The notes under the pieces were generated by a model. The model worked only from the letters and a program-made list of their open reading frames with translations. It had not been told where the DNA came from and searched no databases. Below are positions 62,336 to 64,000 of a DNA stretch of 64,000 bases, piece after piece. The stretch covers positions 1,308,364 to 1,372,363 of the forward strand of contig NZ_CP098747.1 in the NCBI RefSeq assembly GCF_023746535.1. Reading direction: 5' to 3'. The first letter of the stretch is position 1. Every line of letters begins with the position of its first letter. Source of the stretch: Sneathiella marina. GTDB taxonomy: Bacteria; Pseudomonadota; Alphaproteobacteria; Sneathiellales; Sneathiellaceae. Both the position numbers and the translations under genes were made by a program.

Positions 62336-63127
62336 ATGAGCTATGACTATATTTCTGTGACAACGGACGCGCATGTGACCCGGATAACCCTCGATAGACC
62401 GGAGGTCATGAACGCAATCAACAAGCCCATGCATGCTGAAATGCAATCTGCATTGGACGGCTTTGCGGCGGATGCGGCACAATATATTTGTGTGATCACG
62501 GGCCGGGGCGAGCGTGCATTTTGCGCCGGCAGTGATTTAAAAGCCATCGCACAAAGCGACGGCCTTAAACGACATGTTTACCCGAAGAACGGTTACGCCG
62601 GATTGATTGAACGCTACGACCTGGACAAACCGGTTATCGCGGCGGTGAACGGGGTGGCCCTGGGCGGCGGATTTGAGATTGCGCTGGCGTGTGACATCAT
62701 TATTGCAACTGACACTGCCAGGTTCGGATTACCCGAACCGCTGGTTGGCGCGGTCGCAATTGGGGGCGGAATGCATCGGCTGGCCCGCCAAATTGGCCTC
62801 AAAAAGGCCATGGGATTGATCTTGAGCGCCGAGAGTATCGACGCGGATAAAGGCGAAAGGCTGGGATTCGTAAATGAGGTTGTCTCGCCAAAAGATCTGG
62901 AGGAGGCCATTGAGCGTTGGTGCAGCTCCATTCTTCGGTCTGCACCGCTTGCCATTCGGGCCTCGAAGGAAACCGTGATGCGCGGGCTGGATGAGACCAG
63001 CCTGGAAGCCGCGATGGACGGGCAGGCAAATTACCCGGCCTTTGCGACCTGGCGCAATGCTGAGGATACTTTGGAAGGACCCAAAGCCTTTGCCGAAAAA
63101 CGCAAACCCAACTGGAAGGGACGATAG
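62336..63127 (+). CDS. Enoyl-CoA hydratase/isomerase family protein
   Basis: A 263-residue crotonase-fold protein, the usual size. The oxyanion-hole segments are GRGERAFCAGSDLKA and NGVALGGGFEIALACD; the helix with PEPLVGAVAIGGG follows. The catalytic Glu positions of hydratases read FGLPEPLVGAVAI, where the second Glu of rat hydratase is not clearly present, so hydratase, isomerase or another crotonase reaction are possible. ATG 62336 follows GGGGG; the upstream TTG at 62279 adds residues unlike the family. Confidence 0.88.
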   Translation: MSYDYISVTTDAHVTRITLDRPEVMNAINKPMHAEMQSALDGFAADAAQYICVITGRGERAFCAGSDLKAIAQSDGLKRHVYPKNGYAGLIERYDLDKPVIAAVNGVALGGGFEIALACDIIIATDTARFGLPEPLVGAVAIGGGMHRLARQIGLKKAMGLILSAESIDADKGERLGFVNEVVSPKDLEEAIERWCSSILRSAPLAIRASKETVMRGLDETSLEAAMDGQANYPAFATWRNAEDTLEGPKAFAEKRKPNWKGR

Positions 63128-63134
63128 CGGGGTT

Positions 63135-63542
63135 TCAGGTGCTGACGCGCCGCCAAAGCAGATGATGTTCGTAGATATTTCCAGACTTCGTCGTTTCCGG
63201 CTTGGTCTTGAGGAGCAGGTCCTTTCCCTGTTTTGCCATGGTTCTGACGAGCGGATGGCCAATCCAGTGGGCAATGGTCGAGACAACAACATCATGGCTG
63301 ACACGATCTCCCTCCAGATGGTAGGTGCCGCCATATGCAAGGCTGGTATCCGCGGTCGCAGAGGCGCCATGGGGGGCGTTCTCAAAATCCGCCCGCATCA
63401 GAAATCCGGACATTCGACCATCTGCGGCGTAAATAATCTGGCCCTTGGCATCCTCTCCCATGGGGTATCCGTCAGGTTTTCCGTTTTTGACAGACGTCCA
63501 GCTTATCAGTGTCCAGCTCCCTATTAACTCGTCAACGGTCAT
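63135..63542 (-). CDS. Lipocalin-like domain protein
   Basis: A 135-residue protein of the lipocalin-like (PF13924-type) group: ELIGSWTLISWTSV at the start, then GQIIYAADGRMSGFLMRA, GGTYHLEGDRVSHDV and a short C-terminal beta strand. Two ATGs (63545 and 63542) are in tandem. Small soluble beta-barrel; ligand unknown. It is convergent with the enoyl-CoA hydratase gene, 7 bases apart. Confidence 0.75.
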   Translation of the reverse strand: MTVDELIGSWTLISWTSVKNGKPDGYPMGEDAKGQIIYAADGRMSGFLMRADFENAPHGASATADTSLAYGGTYHLEGDRVSHDVVVSTIAHWIGHPLVRTMAKQGKDLLLKTKPETTKSGNIYEHHLLWRRVST

Positions 63543-63707
63543 CATGATCCAAATTCCCCTTTTCTTATTATTCTAGCAGCTGCGGGGGAGCGGTCAAACC
63601 CGTTTGTAGTTGCGATCACTTGTTGTTGGCGCAGTGACCTTGTAGTCTTTTACAAGCAGTTCGAAGCTGGCCGAATTTGTCGATAATCTTGAAAGCCATG
63701 TGAACAC

Positions 63708-64000
63708 ATGAAACGAATATGTTTTGTCGGTGCCTCGACAACAGAAGGAATGGGTGATGAGACGGGACAAGGATGGCCCGGTCGCTTAAGCGCGCCACAT
63801 CGGGACCTTATCGTTCCGTATAACCTGGGTGTCGCCAGTCAGTTGCTGGGAGAAATTCGCCAACGCGCGGCGGCAGAATGCGCAGCCCGCATTAGTGATC
63901 CGGATGAGGGCGGAATTGTTTTTTGCTGTGGGATGAATGATCTTGCGCGGCATCAAGGGATTTCCCGAACGCCAATCCGACGCGTTATCCAGACTTTCGA
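63708..64000 (+). CDS. SGNH/GDSL-type hydrolase, N-terminal part (cut by window end)
   Basis: An open frame from ATG 63708 runs off the window (97 codons). It begins with FVGASTTEGMGDETGQGW, block I of SGNH hydrolases (GxSxTxG; Gly-Ala-Ser replaces the usual Gly-Asp-Ser), and contains NLGVASQLLGEI and CGMNDLA (block III, GxND). This matches small esterase/lipase-type acyl hydrolases, catalytic Ser in GAST. The C-terminal catalytic Asp/His lie outside. The 165 bases before it hold no recognised feature. Confidence 0.75.
   Translation, partial: MKRICFVGASTTEGMGDETGQGWPGRLSAPHRDLIVPYNLGVASQLLGEIRQRAAAECAARISDPDEGGIVFCCGMNDLARHQGISRTPIRRVIQTF

Noticed and set aside
1-64000. CRISPR arrays, tRNA/rRNA genes, insertion sequences or prophage
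   Set aside because: No regularly spaced repeats, no cloverleaf-like intergenic sequence, and no transposase, integrase or phage structural gene was seen. Intergenic gaps are all under 300 bases.

Overview
The window looks like chromosome of a marine-type, Gram-negative alphaproteobacterium. The evidence is TRAP and BCCT transporters, dimethylglycine-dehydrogenase-like FAD/GcvT fusions, many CoA-pathway enzymes, a TamA/TamB pair and an aryl-polyene cluster, with GC content near 50% by eye. The genus cannot be fixed from sequence alone. No rRNA, tRNA, CRISPR array, insertion sequence or prophage was seen. Genes are densely packed and no gene-free stretch exceeds 300 bases.

Bases 1-12,100 hold small catabolic units: a truncated LysR gene, a YeeE/YedE-type sulfur transporter, an EamA exporter, and an acyl-CoA-dehydrogenase homologue that closely resembles 3-sulfinopropanoyl-CoA desulfinase. 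These are followed by a NIPSNAP protein, a YghU-like glutathione transferase, an SDR whose catalytic Tyr is Phe, three consecutive Fe(II)/2-oxoglutarate oxygenase genes with a divergent LysR gene, a thiolase and an HSD10-like dehydrogenase.

Bases 12,100-29,900 look devoted to methylated or quaternary amines and to CoA or amide chemistry. They contain two dimethylglycine/sarcosine-dehydrogenase-like proteins, a BCCT transporter, and a Rieske oxygenase whose bridging residue is Glu, as in carnitine and betaine oxygenases. Also present are an M20 peptidase, a dienelactone hydrolase, an ACSM-type acyl-CoA ligase, a SAF-domain dehydrogenase, a secreted metallo-beta-lactamase-fold protein and a XRE/cupin regulator.

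Bases 29,900-36,950 contain a TRAP transporter (dctP-dctQ-dctM, TakP-like). It is divergent from an isopropylmalate/tartrate-dehydrogenase-like gene, a Gfo/Idh/MocA dehydrogenase, a GntR/FCD regulator and a lactonase-like hydrolase. This appears to be one inducible 2-oxoacid or sugar-acid unit, with a candidate GTATAC-core operator in the divergent promoter region.

Bases 37,100-52,200 are an aryl-polyene (APE) biosynthesis operon in the canonical order apeC-apeR, all on the + strand with overlapping or nearly overlapping genes. It is led by a small lipoprotein and carries an extra flavin-dependent halogenase-like gene between apeM and apeN. That protein has an intact WxWxIP motif and a Lys at the position expected for flavin halogenases, which suggests a halogenated polyene similar in idea to the brominated xanthomonadins. 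This is the most interesting part of the window.

Bases 52,200-64,000 contain a PilZ protein, three exported or lipoprotein genes of unknown role, tamA-tamB, a glycine-zipper surface protein, an enoyl-CoA hydratase, a lipocalin-like protein and the start of an SGNH-hydrolase gene cut by the window end.
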